A stretch of 64,000 bases of DNA from assembly GCF_040802235.1 (NCBI RefSeq), contig NC_133157.1, positions 36,236,501 to 36,300,500 on the forward strand, given 5' to 3'. How positions within the stretch are numbered: position 1 is the first letter of the stretch; the number at the start of each line of letters is the position of its first letter. The position numbers were made by a program, and so were the translations under genes. Below, piece after piece: positions 47,901 to 59,590 of this stretch. Source of the stretch: Manis javanica (Eukaryota > Chordata > Mammalia > Pholidota > Manidae). The notes beneath the pieces are model-generated. The model searched no databases and had not been told where the DNA came from. It worked only from the letters and a program-made list of their open reading frames with translations.

Positions 47901-48941
47901 CCTATCTCAAGGCCAACCTGGCTCCTATATCTGGTCTGGAGGCCCAGCCGGACAGTGTTCCTTCGTTTGTGGAAGAAACCCCGCTCACCAGTCGCATCCC
48001 CTTCCCACGCTCGCCGACCCACTCCCTACCTGAATACCAGACCCTGGATAAGGAGCTTCTAGCCTGCTGAGTGCCGTATGTTCTCAGAAAAGTCTCCTTT
48101 ATTCCTGGGTCCTGGGCCACTGTCGGTAATAGGCGGGGCCATTGCCGGGCGCTAAGTGAAAAGGAAATGGGGACCGCACCACCAGAGGCACTGACCTCTT
48201 CAGAGGCCCACACCATCTCCGGAGGCAGAAAGCCTCACAGAGGAAACTGAGGCCTGAACTCTCGGCCGCAGCCCAGCCGCCTTCTCCCAGCACTCGGCGG
48301 CAGACAAGGCAGGCTGTGCCGGAGGAAATTCCAATATCCGCGTCAGTCCAGAGAGCTGTGAAGGGCGATGGGGGAGGTGGACGGAGGTCTCCTGAACCCT
48401 GCCCCTAACCCCGTGGTGATCCCTCCCCTTCCCAGGCAGAAACCTGATTAATTGTTCAAGACAAGGGTAAGAGGGAGCGAGAAAGTACCCAAGCCTCAGA
48501 AACCTGTTGCCTCACCGGTAGTGCTGGAGTAATTGCCGTCCCATGGCGAGGATCTGGGGACTCCCAGGTCCTCAACGACTAGAGCCCAACCCTCCCCAGA
48601 GTCCAACGCGCTGCACTGCCCTGCCTGGGCGGCAGAAACGAGGCCGGCAGAAAGGAGGCCTAATGGGGAAGAGGACTTCCCTGTGTGTTCCCAGAAACTT
48701 CGATGGGGTATTGAAGGGTCAGGATGCCGGAGGGCAGGATCTCCCAGCCGTAGGACTGACATCTGAAGCGCCGTTCAGCGTTTTAATCTGGGTCTTAAAG
48801 CGAAAAGAGAAATCAAAAGACCCAACCCCAACTGCCCACCGCTTCTTCCTCCAGGAGTGTATCGCCCTACGAGCACCGGCCCGGAATGCAGTGTGCTGTT
48901 ATAACTCCCCCGCCGTCATACTGCCCTTCTCCAAACCTTAG
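38858..48941 (+). CDS. SPMIP6: SPMIP6 (C9orf24/SMRP1), sperm microtubule inner protein 6, complete
   Basis: This spermatid manchette-related protein is known in the family as an axonemal microtubule-associated protein of sperm and ciliated cells. Coding exons are 38858-38992, 43847-43991, 46058-46173, 47140-47215, 47429-47652 and 48855-48941. All have GT/AG junctions and compatible phases, giving 260 residues; the human protein has 262. The N terminus MFLFSRKTKTPISTYSDSYR, the middle GHPYLPEKYWLSQEE, and the cysteine-bearing C-terminal part (ACSGRHYCLRGMDYY, RNAVCCYNSPAVILP) match the human protein from memory. Exon 5 encodes SLSRNQPQITP, about two residues shorter than human, which explains the length difference. 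There is no signal peptide or membrane segment; Tyr, Pro and Arg are abundant, as is common in microtubule inner proteins. The stop TAG is the last three bases of exon 6, directly before a GTAAGT donor. A further exon follows. Confidence 0.93.
39330..39480 (-). mobile_element. L2 LINE fragment
   Basis: TTGAGCTGAGACTGGAAAGA, GGGTTCCAGGCAGAGTCATC and ATGCAAAGGCCCTGAGGCTT are reverse-complement L2. Confidence 0.7.
39728..39874 (+). repeat. 147-bp duplication, copy B
   Basis: This copy lies directly after an L2 3'-end piece (39650-39727) whose text runs into it, which suggests it is the older location. Confidence 0.9.
40190..40730 (-). mobile_element. Old L1-like fragment
   Basis: TATAATCTCACTACCCAAAT, GGTGTCATATTGTATGCTAA and AGGATAAATTCCTAGATGTG resemble the complement of old L1 3' sequence. 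Confidence 0.5.
40790..41200 (-). mobile_element. L2 LINE fragment
   Basis: GGATGACTCCAGGGTTTATG, GTCTAGTGGATAGTTGGATA and CAAGGACAGAACTTTGGAGA lie in reverse-complement L2 order. Confidence 0.65.
41480..43440 (+). mobile_element. Old, 3'-incomplete L1 including ORF2 relic
   Basis: The later part (about 42840-43400) carries ATTCAATGCAATTCTGATTA, ACCAAGCTATAGAAATTCAT and AAATGGACCCACAAATATAT, the order of L1 ORF2. The earlier part is AT-rich and A-biased, as in L1 sense strands. The frame is thoroughly broken. Confidence 0.65.
43847..43991 (+). CDS. SPMIP6: SPMIP6 coding exon 2
   Basis: The acceptor is TTGCCCAG and the donor GTAGGG. It encodes GLTQTMQRHVDPEALPKMVK then CAMQDYCYKDSIPG and HPYLPEKYWLSQEE, leaving one base of the next codon. 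Confidence 0.93.
44430..44680 (+). mobile_element. L2 LINE 3' end
   Basis: CATTCCGAAAGGGCAGAGTC, CACCTAGAACAGCATCAGG and the terminal TTATTTGTTGAATGAACTGA identify an L2 3' end. Confidence 0.8.
44700..45110 (+). mobile_element. L2 LINE internal fragment
   Basis: GGGATTCCTCAGGGTGCTAA, a CTTCTTCTATCCTTACTCT block and CATCTGATTATGG match L2 ORF2. It follows another copy's 3' end, so it is a separate insertion. Confidence 0.6.
45215..45390 (-). mobile_element. L2 LINE fragment
   Basis: GATCATGGAGGGCCTTGTAG, TTTTAAGTAAGCAAGGG and GGCAGGGAGACCAATCAGT are reverse-complement L2. Confidence 0.65.
45390..45630 (-). mobile_element. MIR SINE relic
   Basis: CTATGTGCCAGGCATTGTTC, ACATACATTAACTCGTTTT, CCTATGAGGTAGATTA and GTCAAGGTCACACACTGCTA follow reverse-complement MIR order closely. 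Confidence 0.85.
46058..46173 (+). CDS. SPMIP6: SPMIP6 coding exon 3
   Basis: The upstream boundary reads ACCAAG|CAG|ACAAA, a NAGNAG acceptor. Using AAG gives EE-A-DKC, as remembered for human; using CAG drops the Ala. It encodes DKCNPNYLCSDPYNTWR then TKPYNCTSWNKHTTYLPRLPK and ends in phase 0 at GTATCT. Confidence 0.9.
46174..47139 (+). other. SPMIP6: SPMIP6 intron 3 with possible internal promoter
   Basis: The last 250 bases become GC-rich and carry an RFX-type X-box at 46977-46989. The earlier part shows nothing recognisable. Confidence 0.7.
46977..46989 (+). promoter_or_regulatory. SPMIP6: Candidate RFX X-box GTTGCC-C-AGTAAC
   Basis: The site fits the ciliary X-box consensus GTNRCC-N(0-3)-RGYAAC in every defined position, with a one-base spacer. 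It lies about 150 bases before SPMIP6 exon 4 in GC-rich sequence. SPMIP6 is a gene of ciliated and sperm cells, so RFX control would make sense. Binding is inferred from sequence only. Confidence 0.5.
47140..47215 (+). CDS. SPMIP6: SPMIP6 coding exon 4
   Basis: The acceptor is ACTTCCAG and the donor GTAACG, a weak match to consensus. It encodes EAGMETVVRGMPLEYPPK then PERLNAY. The internal ATG (METVVRG) could start a shorter protein if transcription began just upstream, where an RFX X-box lies. Confidence 0.92.
47429..47652 (+). CDS. SPMIP6: SPMIP6 coding exon 5
   Basis: The acceptor is GGGCGCAG and the donor GTAAGG. It encodes EREVVVNMLNSLSRNQPQI through LRPPCAQQPT and ends in phase 0. It lies in a GC- and CpG-rich stretch (about 47200-48150). 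Confidence 0.93.
47653..48854 (+). other. SPMIP6: SPMIP6 intron 5
   Basis: The first 500 bases are GC-rich with many CpGs, so open frames persist by composition alone. No repeat or exon was recognised. Confidence 0.7.
48855..48941 (+). CDS. SPMIP6: SPMIP6 coding exon 6 with stop
   Basis: The acceptor is TCCTCCAG. It encodes ECIALRAPARNAVCCYNSPA then VILPFSKP and ends at TAG 48939-48941, immediately followed by donor GTAAGT. A second AG three bases in (CAG|GAG|TGT) could drop the first codon. Confidence 0.9.
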   Translation, partial: ECIALRAPARNAVCCYNSPAVILPFSKP

Positions 48942-49400
48942 GTAAGTCTGGCCCAAACACGTGCAAACACGCGCCCAGGGTAGGCTGTCTTCTGCCGCGC
49001 CAAGGGTTCCGGGCTTAGTCGGGCTGGGAACTGTCCGCTGCGACGCACTGACAGGAAGATGCCACCAGGGCGTGCTAGTGCCGTGAGGACGTCAAAGCTG
49101 GCAATGAAATGGAGGATCCCATGACAACCCGTGGAGGCCAGCCTTGAGGGGTTACAGGTTGGCAATGGGCTTGAGTCAAGAGATCAGGACCTTAGGCTCA
49201 GGGCTTGATGTAAAGAGTAAGACGTCAATGTTGGGAACGGGTATTACGGTTAAGAAATTTAACAGTAGAACCTGAGGTCAGGAGGTAAGTGTTGAAGCAT
49301 AGATCAGTGTTAGGGGCAAAATGTTGGGATAAAGTCAGCATTGAGAATTGGAATCAAAACATATGAGGGTCCTAAAGCGCTGACCCACCTCTCCCCACAG
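48942..49400 (+). other. SPMIP6: SPMIP6 intron 6
   Basis: This short intron runs between the GTAAGT that directly follows the TAG stop and the CTCCCCACAG acceptor. Nothing else is recognised in it. Confidence 0.7.
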
Positions 49401-49560
49401 ATGGCTCACAAGCCATTTCAAGAAGACCAGTGGTCCCAGAGAAACAACTATGTAGTCCACCCTGAGTTTGTGTCTGAAACCTATCCTGACTACTGCTGAT
49501 GGTAGAGCCTGGGATGGCAGGGCCAAAGGGCTGAGCAATAAATAAACTCTTCACCGCAAA
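49401..49560 (+). other. SPMIP6: SPMIP6 3' terminal exon with an in-phase 32-codon frame
   Basis: The acceptor CTCCCCACAG is excellent and the exon carries overlapping AATAAA signals at 49537-49546. As the last exon of the 260-residue form it is 3'UTR. However, its first three bases are ATG and it stays open for 32 codons (MAHKPFQEDQWSQRNNYVVH then PEFVSETYPDYC) to TGA 49497-49499. Exon 5 and exon 6 both end in phase 0, so skipping exon 6 would fuse this tail to ...QQPT and give 264 residues. The tail's composition looks like protein. Confidence 0.75.
49537..49546 (+). terminator. SPMIP6: Overlapping AATAAA poly(A) signals of SPMIP6
   Basis: Two AATAAA hexamers overlap (49537-49542 and 49541-49546), about 40 bases after the TGA of the terminal exon. 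No stronger signal lies before the MYORG promoter. Confidence 0.75.
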
Positions 49561-50605
49561 GGCTGCCTCCTGTGTCCTTACCCAGCAAGATCTGACACTG
49601 TGAAGATGGCCTCTGCCAAGTCCCCTCAACTGATGTGCAATTTCTGTCATCCTGCCCTGGGCCCTTCCCACCCCCATCATCTCAGTACTTCCCTCCTGAC
49701 CCATTAACAGTAGACCTATATTCAGTTGGTATCCTCCCTCAACCCCCGAGTCCAAACTAATGCGTCCACCTACTCATGCAGGGAAGGTCTTATCTAGCTC
49801 CCACCCTCAGAGAGCCCTCCAGCTGACATTTCCCTCAAATCTCTCAAACCTTGATGTCCCCTTTCCCCCATCTTAGTAGACCCAGAATCCTCCATTCCTC
49901 AGTCAGATGCCTGTTCCTATACCCAAAGGTTTTGCCACCAGAGCCCCACCAAAAAGCCTATGTTCAGACACTCTTGCTGCCCTCTGCCACCCAAGTCCTA
50001 GGGGTCTAAAAAATCATTTTGAAGGATTTCATGACCAAGAAATTTAAAATTACAAAACAAAACCCTGTTTCTCTGTCCCTCTGGGAGCACAGGGTGGGGT
50101 GTTGCAGAATCTCTGGGATCTTCAATATTTTTGCACTCCACTGCTCCAGGGGGCAGGGGTACAGCAGAGCATGTCCATCTCACAGTAAGGGCATTTCTAA
50201 CGGATGCCACTACCGAAGTGGGGAGTGGGGGTGGAGGGGCAAGGGAGCATTGCAAAATATCCAGCAGAAGCTGGTCTTCTCAGTCCCTGACCTCGGTCAC
50301 TACTGGTTGGTCCGACAGTTTGGGCTTCCCGCCTGGTGGAACTAGACTCCCTCTGTGGGGTCCTTGACTGAGTCAGCCCTGTACTGAGCCACTGAGATCT
50401 TTCCCGTATTCTGCTACCCTTTTTCCGTATGGGAAAACTTTTTCCGTATGAAGAGCTAGTGTGAGCGTTACACCTGCCCAAATCTGGAGCGGAAGGAATC
50501 CCAAGGGCCAACTCTGCCCTTTAACCTGCGGCTTGCTGCTTCTCACATATATCCCAAAATTAGCCTAGAGGCGCAAGAACTCCAACATCCACAGCTGCTC
50601 CTTCC
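49561..50605. other. Intergenic SPMIP6 to MYORG
   Basis: No repeat or coding sequence was recognised. A 13-base direct repeat (CTTTTTCCGTATG) occurs twice, 17 bases apart, near 50421-50450. Confidence 0.6.
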
Positions 50606-51007
50606 TCCAAAACTACATTTCCCAGAAGGCGAGTGCTGGTAAACAAGAGGCCAGTGTGGGCGGGCCTGCAGGCGGGAGGCGGAGTGTCCCGCTGGCGGCA
50701 GACCTGAGGTGCCCTGAGCCGGGCACACAGCAGGAGGTGGAAGGTGGTGGCTAAAGGGCGGGGCCTCGAGTCCGCGTGACGGTATGGGAGGAGGGGTCAG
50801 CTGCCAGAGGCGGGGCTGGACTCCGAGGCCAGAGGCGAGACAGAACGGCCGGGGCGTGGCCGAGCAGCCAGAGGGCGGGGCCCGAGGAGGGCCTCAGCTA
50901 TACTCGGCTGGGAAGCGCCCCGCGCGGCGCGGTCGCTGCGCAGCCCCGGCTAGCGTGAGGGGGATCTGCAGGAGCCTCCCTTCACCGCCACTTCTGGGGT
51001 CAGTACC
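50605..51007 (+). promoter_or_regulatory. MYORG: MYORG promoter region, CpG-rich, with candidate noncoding exon 1
   Basis: GC content and CpG density rise sharply from about 50630, with several GGGCGG-type GC boxes and a ZNF143-type element at 50611-50630. A good donor (CC|GTGAGT) at 51008 could end a noncoding first exon that joins the coding exon's acceptor at 54040-54041. MYORG in other mammals has noncoding 5' exon sequence upstream of a single main coding exon. The transcription start itself cannot be placed. Confidence 0.6.
50611..50630 (+). promoter_or_regulatory. MYORG: Candidate ZNF143/THAP11 (SBS-type) element
   Basis: The sequence AACTACATTTCCCAGAAGGC closely follows the known ACTACAATTCCCAGAATGC-type promoter element, differing at only a few positions. 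It sits at the upstream edge of the GC-rich MYORG promoter region, a typical location. Confidence 0.55.
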
Positions 51008-51814
51008 GTGAGTGAGCCCAGCGGGAGGACCTTGGGGGGTTACTTAGGAAGCACACTTCGTAACTTTGGCTCCTACAGATAAGTAGGGTGGGCGAGCTTG
51101 GACACCTGGGCTCCTCCTTGGGCCGCGGTTCCTAGCGAGTGACCTGCACTTTGACCTCAGTCTGTCCCTTCGTACGTTGTAGCTGTAGCGCCAGGGGTGG
51201 GTGTGGAGTATTCCAGGCTGTTAAGTGCAGTCACTCGATCCCACAGATCCCGTCGCTGGGCTGGGCAGAACAGGGAGATGGGCCGGATTGAGTTGTCTTT
51301 GACATTTCCACCTCCCCGAGGAACCGTGTTAGACAAACGATTCAGCTTGCAATGGTCTTCCCTCAGCTGGGCCGGACCGCACCCTACCCCTCAGATCCTA
51401 CTAGAAGCTGGCAGCCAAGACTGAGGTTGAGTAGCAAACGGGGAGAGGCTCGACTGTGGCAGATCCACCTGCCAGCATTAGCCTATGGTTGGCCAGATGG
51501 CAGTAGGCACCAGATTACTGGGGTCTCTAGCAGAACCGTTAACACTGGAACCACAAGTTCCTCCCCCGCAGCCCCAGAACCACTTGCCATTAAAATTACC
51601 CGCTTTTCACCGGCAAGAAACATTCCCAGAACAAACAGCAGCACCAGCCCTTGGGAAGACAGACCTCACCATGCCCACCCACCCCCACCTGGTAGAAGCC
51701 TGTCCCATCCTCTTGGCCACAGAGCTCTTTTCCTCTGTTGCCTTCAGACAGCCAGTCAGACCATTATCTCTCATCTCTTAATATTTATGCTGGGGACAGT
51801 TAAGCTGGAATTTG

Positions 51815-51960
51815 GGGTTCAGGCAGCCTTGCTACCTGGGTGACTTGAAACAAGTCCCTTTTACTGTTTGAGCCACTGTTTGCTCATCTGTAAAATGGGC
51901 ACTCTAGCTATGCTCCCTCTTTGGCATTATTGTTAGGGTTGGATACTGTGGTCACATTTG
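51815..51960 (+). mobile_element. MIR SINE relic in MYORG intron
   Basis: ACCTGGGTGACTTGAAACAA followed by TTTGCTCATCTGTAAAATGG gives the MIR core on the plus strand. Confidence 0.7.
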
Positions 51961-53159
51961 GGAGAACAGCACAGGGCATGCATGGAGTTGGTGCCCAGCC
52001 CTGTGGGCTCCTATCCTTCATCAAAGGACCTTGGAATCCTAGGAAGTTAAGATTGCCTAAGTGTTGGAAAGGGCTTTTGAGGTCACCTTGGTGCCCTCTT
52101 CATGGTTCCAAGGGTCATGAGATGGACTGACTTAAGATGAAAGTTTTGAGGATGAGGGGATCTCTGTCCTATTCAGATATGGACCCTTTCCCCTTATTCC
52201 CTAGGTGCCCAGAATGGAGCCTCATTGTCTTGAATGAACGGATATACATGTACAGCAAATCTGGTCTGGGTCACTTAATGCCTTCTTTAGGCTCTGCTTA
52301 GCTTGAGGACATGAGCTAAAGACTACTGCCTGCATTTTTCAGGAGGGCTTTTTAACTATAGGAAGTAGAGTCCATTGTGGGGTGGGGGTTTTTGAAAGCT
52401 AAATTGTGTGGGATGACAGGAAGGGAATAAGGGGTTGTTCCCGACCAGTTGGAACTGACCACTCCGCGAGTTGGGGAGAGGGGGCATGGAGAATGAGACC
52501 CTGAGACAGCATCTCCAGGGTGGGGACAGTGGGGAGGCATTCTGGGGGGCTGTATATTGACATCTAAGATCAAAATTCTGGTCTGCCCTGCATTCCTGAT
52601 AGTCTTTACATGGGAGAGGTGGGAAAGGTGGGGACTGTGAGCAGTTCTGGAATCTCCATGGAAGTTGCTGGGGACTTGGAGACAGACACTGGCACCTGAA
52701 AGAAGGCTACTGTTTGCCAGTCTCCCTCTCTCCTTCCCCCCATCTGCAGCAGGTGAGCATCTGACTAGCTGGCAGTGTGTTTGTCTGTGTTTGTACCTAG
52801 CTAGAGCTATCTCTTTGTTGGATTCTGCCCTGAGGGCTGGGACAGGAAGGGCCAATGGCCTTGAGCAGCAGATTGGGACATATCTCCCCCTGTTTCCCTG
52901 CAGTCATACCTGGATGTTTAGCATACCATGTGTGAGAATGTATGTATGTAGTAGGGGTTATTGGCTCCCTGGTAGATCCAGGAGAGATGCCAGCCCGAGG
53001 TGAGTGAGTAAAATTTCCTCAAGCAGGTGGCTGAAGGATTTAGGTTAGGGAAGGATTGATTTTGGTAGTCACAGAATAAGCCTGGCTGGAATAGAAGCAG
53101 AAAAGCAGATGAGACCATGTCATGCTTGAGCCTTGCTTGCAAAGCTTGTACTTCTGAAC

Positions 53160-53480
53160 TTCATCATTGGGGTCATGAGCAGCTCTCAAAATGAGGGACA
53201 GATGTAGTCTGATAAGTTCTTAGAAAGATCACTATGGTTGCTGTAAGCAGAAGGCATTGTGGGAAAATTGGGAGCAGTGAGGCCTATTGGGAAAGTGTTG
53301 CAATAATACAGGGGAGAAATGACAGTGCCCAAACTAGGGCAGGGCAGCAGGACAGTGGGTGTGTGGTAGAGATAAAGCCAGAAGGTACCTGGCCCACACA
53401 TGTGGTGCTGGGAGCAAAGCAGGTAGGTGGGCAGGGAAATGGATTTGGTGATGGATGTCTGAGATCAGGGTGGAATTTGA
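53160..53480 (-). mobile_element. L2 LINE fragment in MYORG intron
   Basis: GAAAGATCACTATGGTTGCT and GTGTTGCAATAATACAGG are the reverse complement of the L2 ORF2 3' part. Confidence 0.6.
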
Positions 53481-53957
53481 GACTGAAGAGAGGGAAATCT
53501 GAGAAGCCATCATAGTCCCCATGTGAGGCTCCTGACTCCAACTCTAATGTCCAAATCTAACCCTGCCTCCCTCCAAACCAGAGCCTAGGACTGAGTCTGG
53601 CTTTGGGTAACTCATCTCCAGATTTAATCCCCTGTCTGAGCTGTTCCCCTTCCTTTCTCCTCTTCCCTTCCAGGAACAGGGAAACCAGCCTACTGCCCTG
53701 TTAAAGGTCATAAATTGCTGTCTGGATTATCCCCCATCTCCCACCAGGAGCACATTTCTGGGAAACCAGTCCCTCTCCAAATCCCTCCCCTTCTTTTCAG
53801 CCTGAACTGTCTCCATGTGTGATCCAGGGAGGCCTGATTCTGTGCTCCTGGACAGCTCCCTGACCCTGTCTGGGTTTGTTCCTCCACCAAGAAAATAGGG
53901 ATGCATGCCATCTGCTGCTCCCTATTCAGAATCCTGACTTATTTTGGCATGCACTGA

Positions 53958-56318
<2,361 letters not shown>

Positions 56319-57085
56319 CCCAGCCAAGGACCTAGGAACTTCACAACCCTAACCCCATTCTTCAAGCAGGTCTTTAACCTCCATCACAACCACCCTGCAG
56401 GAAGTCTCCACCTCTTTACCACCCACTAAGTGGGTGCTGATGTCAGTGTGCTCAGAGCCAGCGCCTGTAGGGCCAGGGGAGGGGGCAGTGAAGCACCTCC
56501 ACTCCACCGCACATTCCAACACCCCCGTTCCCTCCACAGTCACCCCAGCCTGCAGAAAACCTCTTCCTTGGGATGGAGGTGAGAGAGCTCAAAGGAAAAG
56601 ATAAGCTCTATTCCTGTTACACAGGGTTGGGTTTTGAAAGCACAAAGAGAAACCTCACCCTCCATCTTGGCCTGAGCGGCCATCTTTGTCCTTCAGAGAT
56701 GGGAACTTGATCCTCTTTAAGGTCCCAAAATAGCTCCCTGCCACACTTAGAAAGGGCACATTCTTGGTGTTGAAAGCCAGGCCCTGAGTTCCCAGCACTG
56801 GCCTGAACTGTGGTTGACCTGGTCCCACCTCAGCAGGGGAGAAAGGATGGAGGTGCTCTGCCAACTGAGAAGGCAGAAGGTCCCCTTCCAGGGGGAAGGA
56901 GTGGGACCAGCCAGAGCCATCATCATTGTTCCTCATTTATGAAGAGACTTCTAACACTGCACTTACCCACCCATCTGTGTACACACATGGGCTTAGCCCT
57001 GGGCCGGGGCCAGGGCCATAGCCTGATGGTCAAGGACTTGTAAGACCAAGCAGGCCAGACTTGGTGCCTTACCTCAAGAACCTGG

Positions 57086-57114
57086 GTGTGTGTGTGTGTG
57101 AGAGAGAGAGAGAG
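57086..57114 (+). repeat. (GT)n(GA)n microsatellite
   Basis: Seven or more GT units run straight into GA units within the presumed MYORG 3'UTR. Confidence 0.9.
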
Positions 57115-57274
57115 GTGGGGGGACGCCATGTGTCCCTGGATCTACAAAACGAACACAAGACTGCTGAGGCTGGCTGAGCCTGGAGGGAAGGAGGCAGGGG
57201 GCAGGGAGCAAATCTGAGGCTTTGATTATTGAGCTGGCCCCCTCCCAGGTGATGTCCCTGGGACCCTAGTAGGA

Positions 57275-57280
57275 AATAAA
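57275..57280 (+). terminator. MYORG: Candidate MYORG poly(A) signal AATAAA
   Basis: It is the first AATAAA after the MYORG stop codon, about 960 bases downstream. Confidence 0.5.
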
Positions 57281-57689
57281 CAGCCCTTTCAAGACTCCTT
57301 AGCTGCCCCACTCCCTGCACACATGGCAAGGGTGTGACCTAAAAGGGAGTTATGTTCTTGTTCTGGTGGTGATGTGCTTTAGCACATGAACTACATGTGC
57401 ACATTGACACCTGTAAATACTCATACTGGGTAAGGTTTTTTCATTTCAGTCATTTTCCCTTTCTAAGAAGAGCAATCTCAGCCAGAGTGAGTTCTGCTGA
57501 CTTTGCTGCTGAGTCTGGGGAAGGATTGGCTTGCCAGAGAGGGGAGGTGGGAAACAGGGCAGGGCTCAGCTTCCCTCAACAGCCCGGATGGCAGTCCCTC
57601 ACCCTCTAGAGAATGCATCCCTTTGCCCACTCCTCCCTGCTCTATTTTCTACATGAAGAATGCCTAATGAAAGTTTGGGCACTCACAGA

Positions 57690-57900
57690 TGCCCATCTCA
57701 AAGTGCTGATTCTACCACTTATCTACAAGCTGTGTGACCTTGAGCAAGCTGCTTAACCTTGTTGAGCCTGAGTTTTCACATATGTAAAATGGGATAATAA
57801 TGCCTACCTCCCAGGTTGTTGTGGGAATCATAAGCACAGATGTGTGTAAAGTGCCTGGCACAAGTAGGTGCTCAATAAAAGGTAGCTATTATAATACTGT
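57690..57900 (+). mobile_element. MIR SINE relic
   Basis: CAAGCTGTGTGACCTTGAGC, TGTAAAATGGGATAATAATG, GTGCCTGGCACAAGTAGGTG and CTCAATAAAAGG make this a well-preserved forward MIR. Confidence 0.85.
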
Positions 57901-58734
57901 TTATTTTTTTATCTTACTTAAAAATGGGGATTTTTCCAGGCTCCAGCTCCCAGCCCAACTGGCTTCCCCTAGGCCTCCCTGTGACACCTTTTCCCCAAAC
58001 GTCTGCACATAGCACCCTGCTGAGCTCTGAGTTTGTGATCTGAAGGACACTGTGGTCTAAGGGAAAGGAAAGAGGAAAGGTATCTGAAGGTGTGAAATCA
58101 CGAGCCAGGACTCCTGGGTCCCCAGGACATGGGGAGTAAATGAATTAGCTTTCCACTCCATTTTGTCAAGAGTATCTACCAATCCTACTTGCCCAACGCC
58201 CACCCCCCCATGCCTGCCAGCACTTCTTGTGCATTCCAACTTTATCTCTTTCTGCACATCTGGATTGGGGGGCTGACCCTCCTCCATGGAGCTCCAGCAG
58301 CCCTGTTATGACCAGAATCCCTCATTGGTCTCCACTGTACCCCTAGGCTGCTGGGGGAGCCCTGGTATGCAGGACTGGGGAACTCCCTTTTCCAGAGGAA
58401 ATTGGGAGGGGCTGAGCAGTCACTGCAGGAAATCTGGAACTGGGGCCTTATGTCCCTATTCTGTAACCCTGTGCACCCTGAGAGTTTGCCTCAATTTCCT
58501 TTCCAGACTGTATGAATCAGTCCTCTCTCTATGCCCAAGATGAGTTTTCTGAGGGTCTTTGCCTTTGTTCCCCCAGATTTGGGTAAGGGTCTCTCACCCT
58601 GCCTGGCACCAGAGTAAGACTTCTGCTGGTTCCCTCACCAAGCTTCCTGGTCCCTTGCCCCCTCCTCAAATCCAAGACCAATGTTGACCTCCCCATCTTC
58701 TGCTACTGCCCCACATCAGACCTTAGCAGTTCTA

Positions 58735-58900
58735 GCCTGGGCCGTTGCAGTGGCCTCCTAACTCTTTCTGCTCTTGGATCCTTCAACCCAGTCCACACAG
58801 CAGCCAAGGAAATCTTTCTGACACACATTCAGTTGTGTCACTTAGGAAAAAATCCCAACTCTGGTGTTCAAGGCCTCGCAGATCTGAATCCTCCTCACTC
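58735..58900 (+). mobile_element. L2 LINE fragment
   Basis: GCAGTGGCCTCCTAACTCTT, ATCTTTCTGACACACATTCA and GTTCAAGGCCTCGCAGATCT match forward L2. Confidence 0.65.
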
Positions 58901-59284
58901 CTCTGTTTCTGTTTTGTTTACACACACATACTTCCCAGCATATTCTGAAAAGTGTTTGAAGAAATACTACTTCCTGTTATGAGAATGACTGCACAGCCCA
59001 TCCCTGCCAGGGGAGGCCACCAGGAACCAGCCCTGAAGAATACTGCAATGACAACTTGGTGATTTCCTTTCCTGCCATTGTCCAACTCAGTGGGACTTCT
59101 GCTGATACCGTCCTCTCGGGGACGCACCCCAGCTCCCAAGGAACAACCTGGTTTTTATTCTAAGGCTAACCATTTACTTCATCATGTCCAAGGATCTTTC
59201 CAGCAGCTTGAGGGGAGGGGAAAATTCTTTTCTACGTATTTCACCATTTTAAAGGAACATAGGGGGAAACAGAGGTTAAATTCC

Positions 59285-59590
59285 CTTAAAAAAAAACAAG
59301 TGTAATTGACATATCTTAATTTCATAATGCTTTGCTATTTGTTTATACTGCAAAATGATCACCACAGTAAATCCAGTTCACACTCATCACCATACAGTTA
59401 CAAGAACTTTTTTTCTTTTTGGTAATGAGAACATCCAAGATCTCCCTTAGCTGCTTTCAAATATGCAACACAGTATTAACTATAGTCACCAGGCTGTACA
59501 TTACATCCCATGACATTCATTTTACAACTGGAAATTTGTCCCTTTTCACTCCCTTCACCCAATGGGGGATGGGAAAATTCTTGGCATTAT
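59285..59590 (-). mobile_element. L1 3' end
   Basis: GCAAAATGATCACCACAGTA, ACACTCATCACCATACAGTT, TTAACTATAGTCACCAGGCT and TTCACTCCCTTCACCCAATG are the complement of an L1 3'UTR. Confidence 0.75.

Larger units (their letters stand above)
56319..57300 (+). other. MYORG: MYORG 3'UTR, minimum extent
   Basis: The first canonical AATAAA after the stop is at 57275-57280. A (GT)n(GA)n microsatellite lies at 57086-57114. A later AATAAA at 57874-57879 lies inside a MIR relic, so a longer UTR is possible. Confidence 0.5.

Noticed and set aside
47125-48033. 302-residue open frame across SPMIP6 exons 4-5 and their introns
   Set aside because: It is a composition effect of GC-rich sequence. It reads through the GTAACG and GTAAGG donors, and the coding parts are explained by spliced exons 4 and 5.
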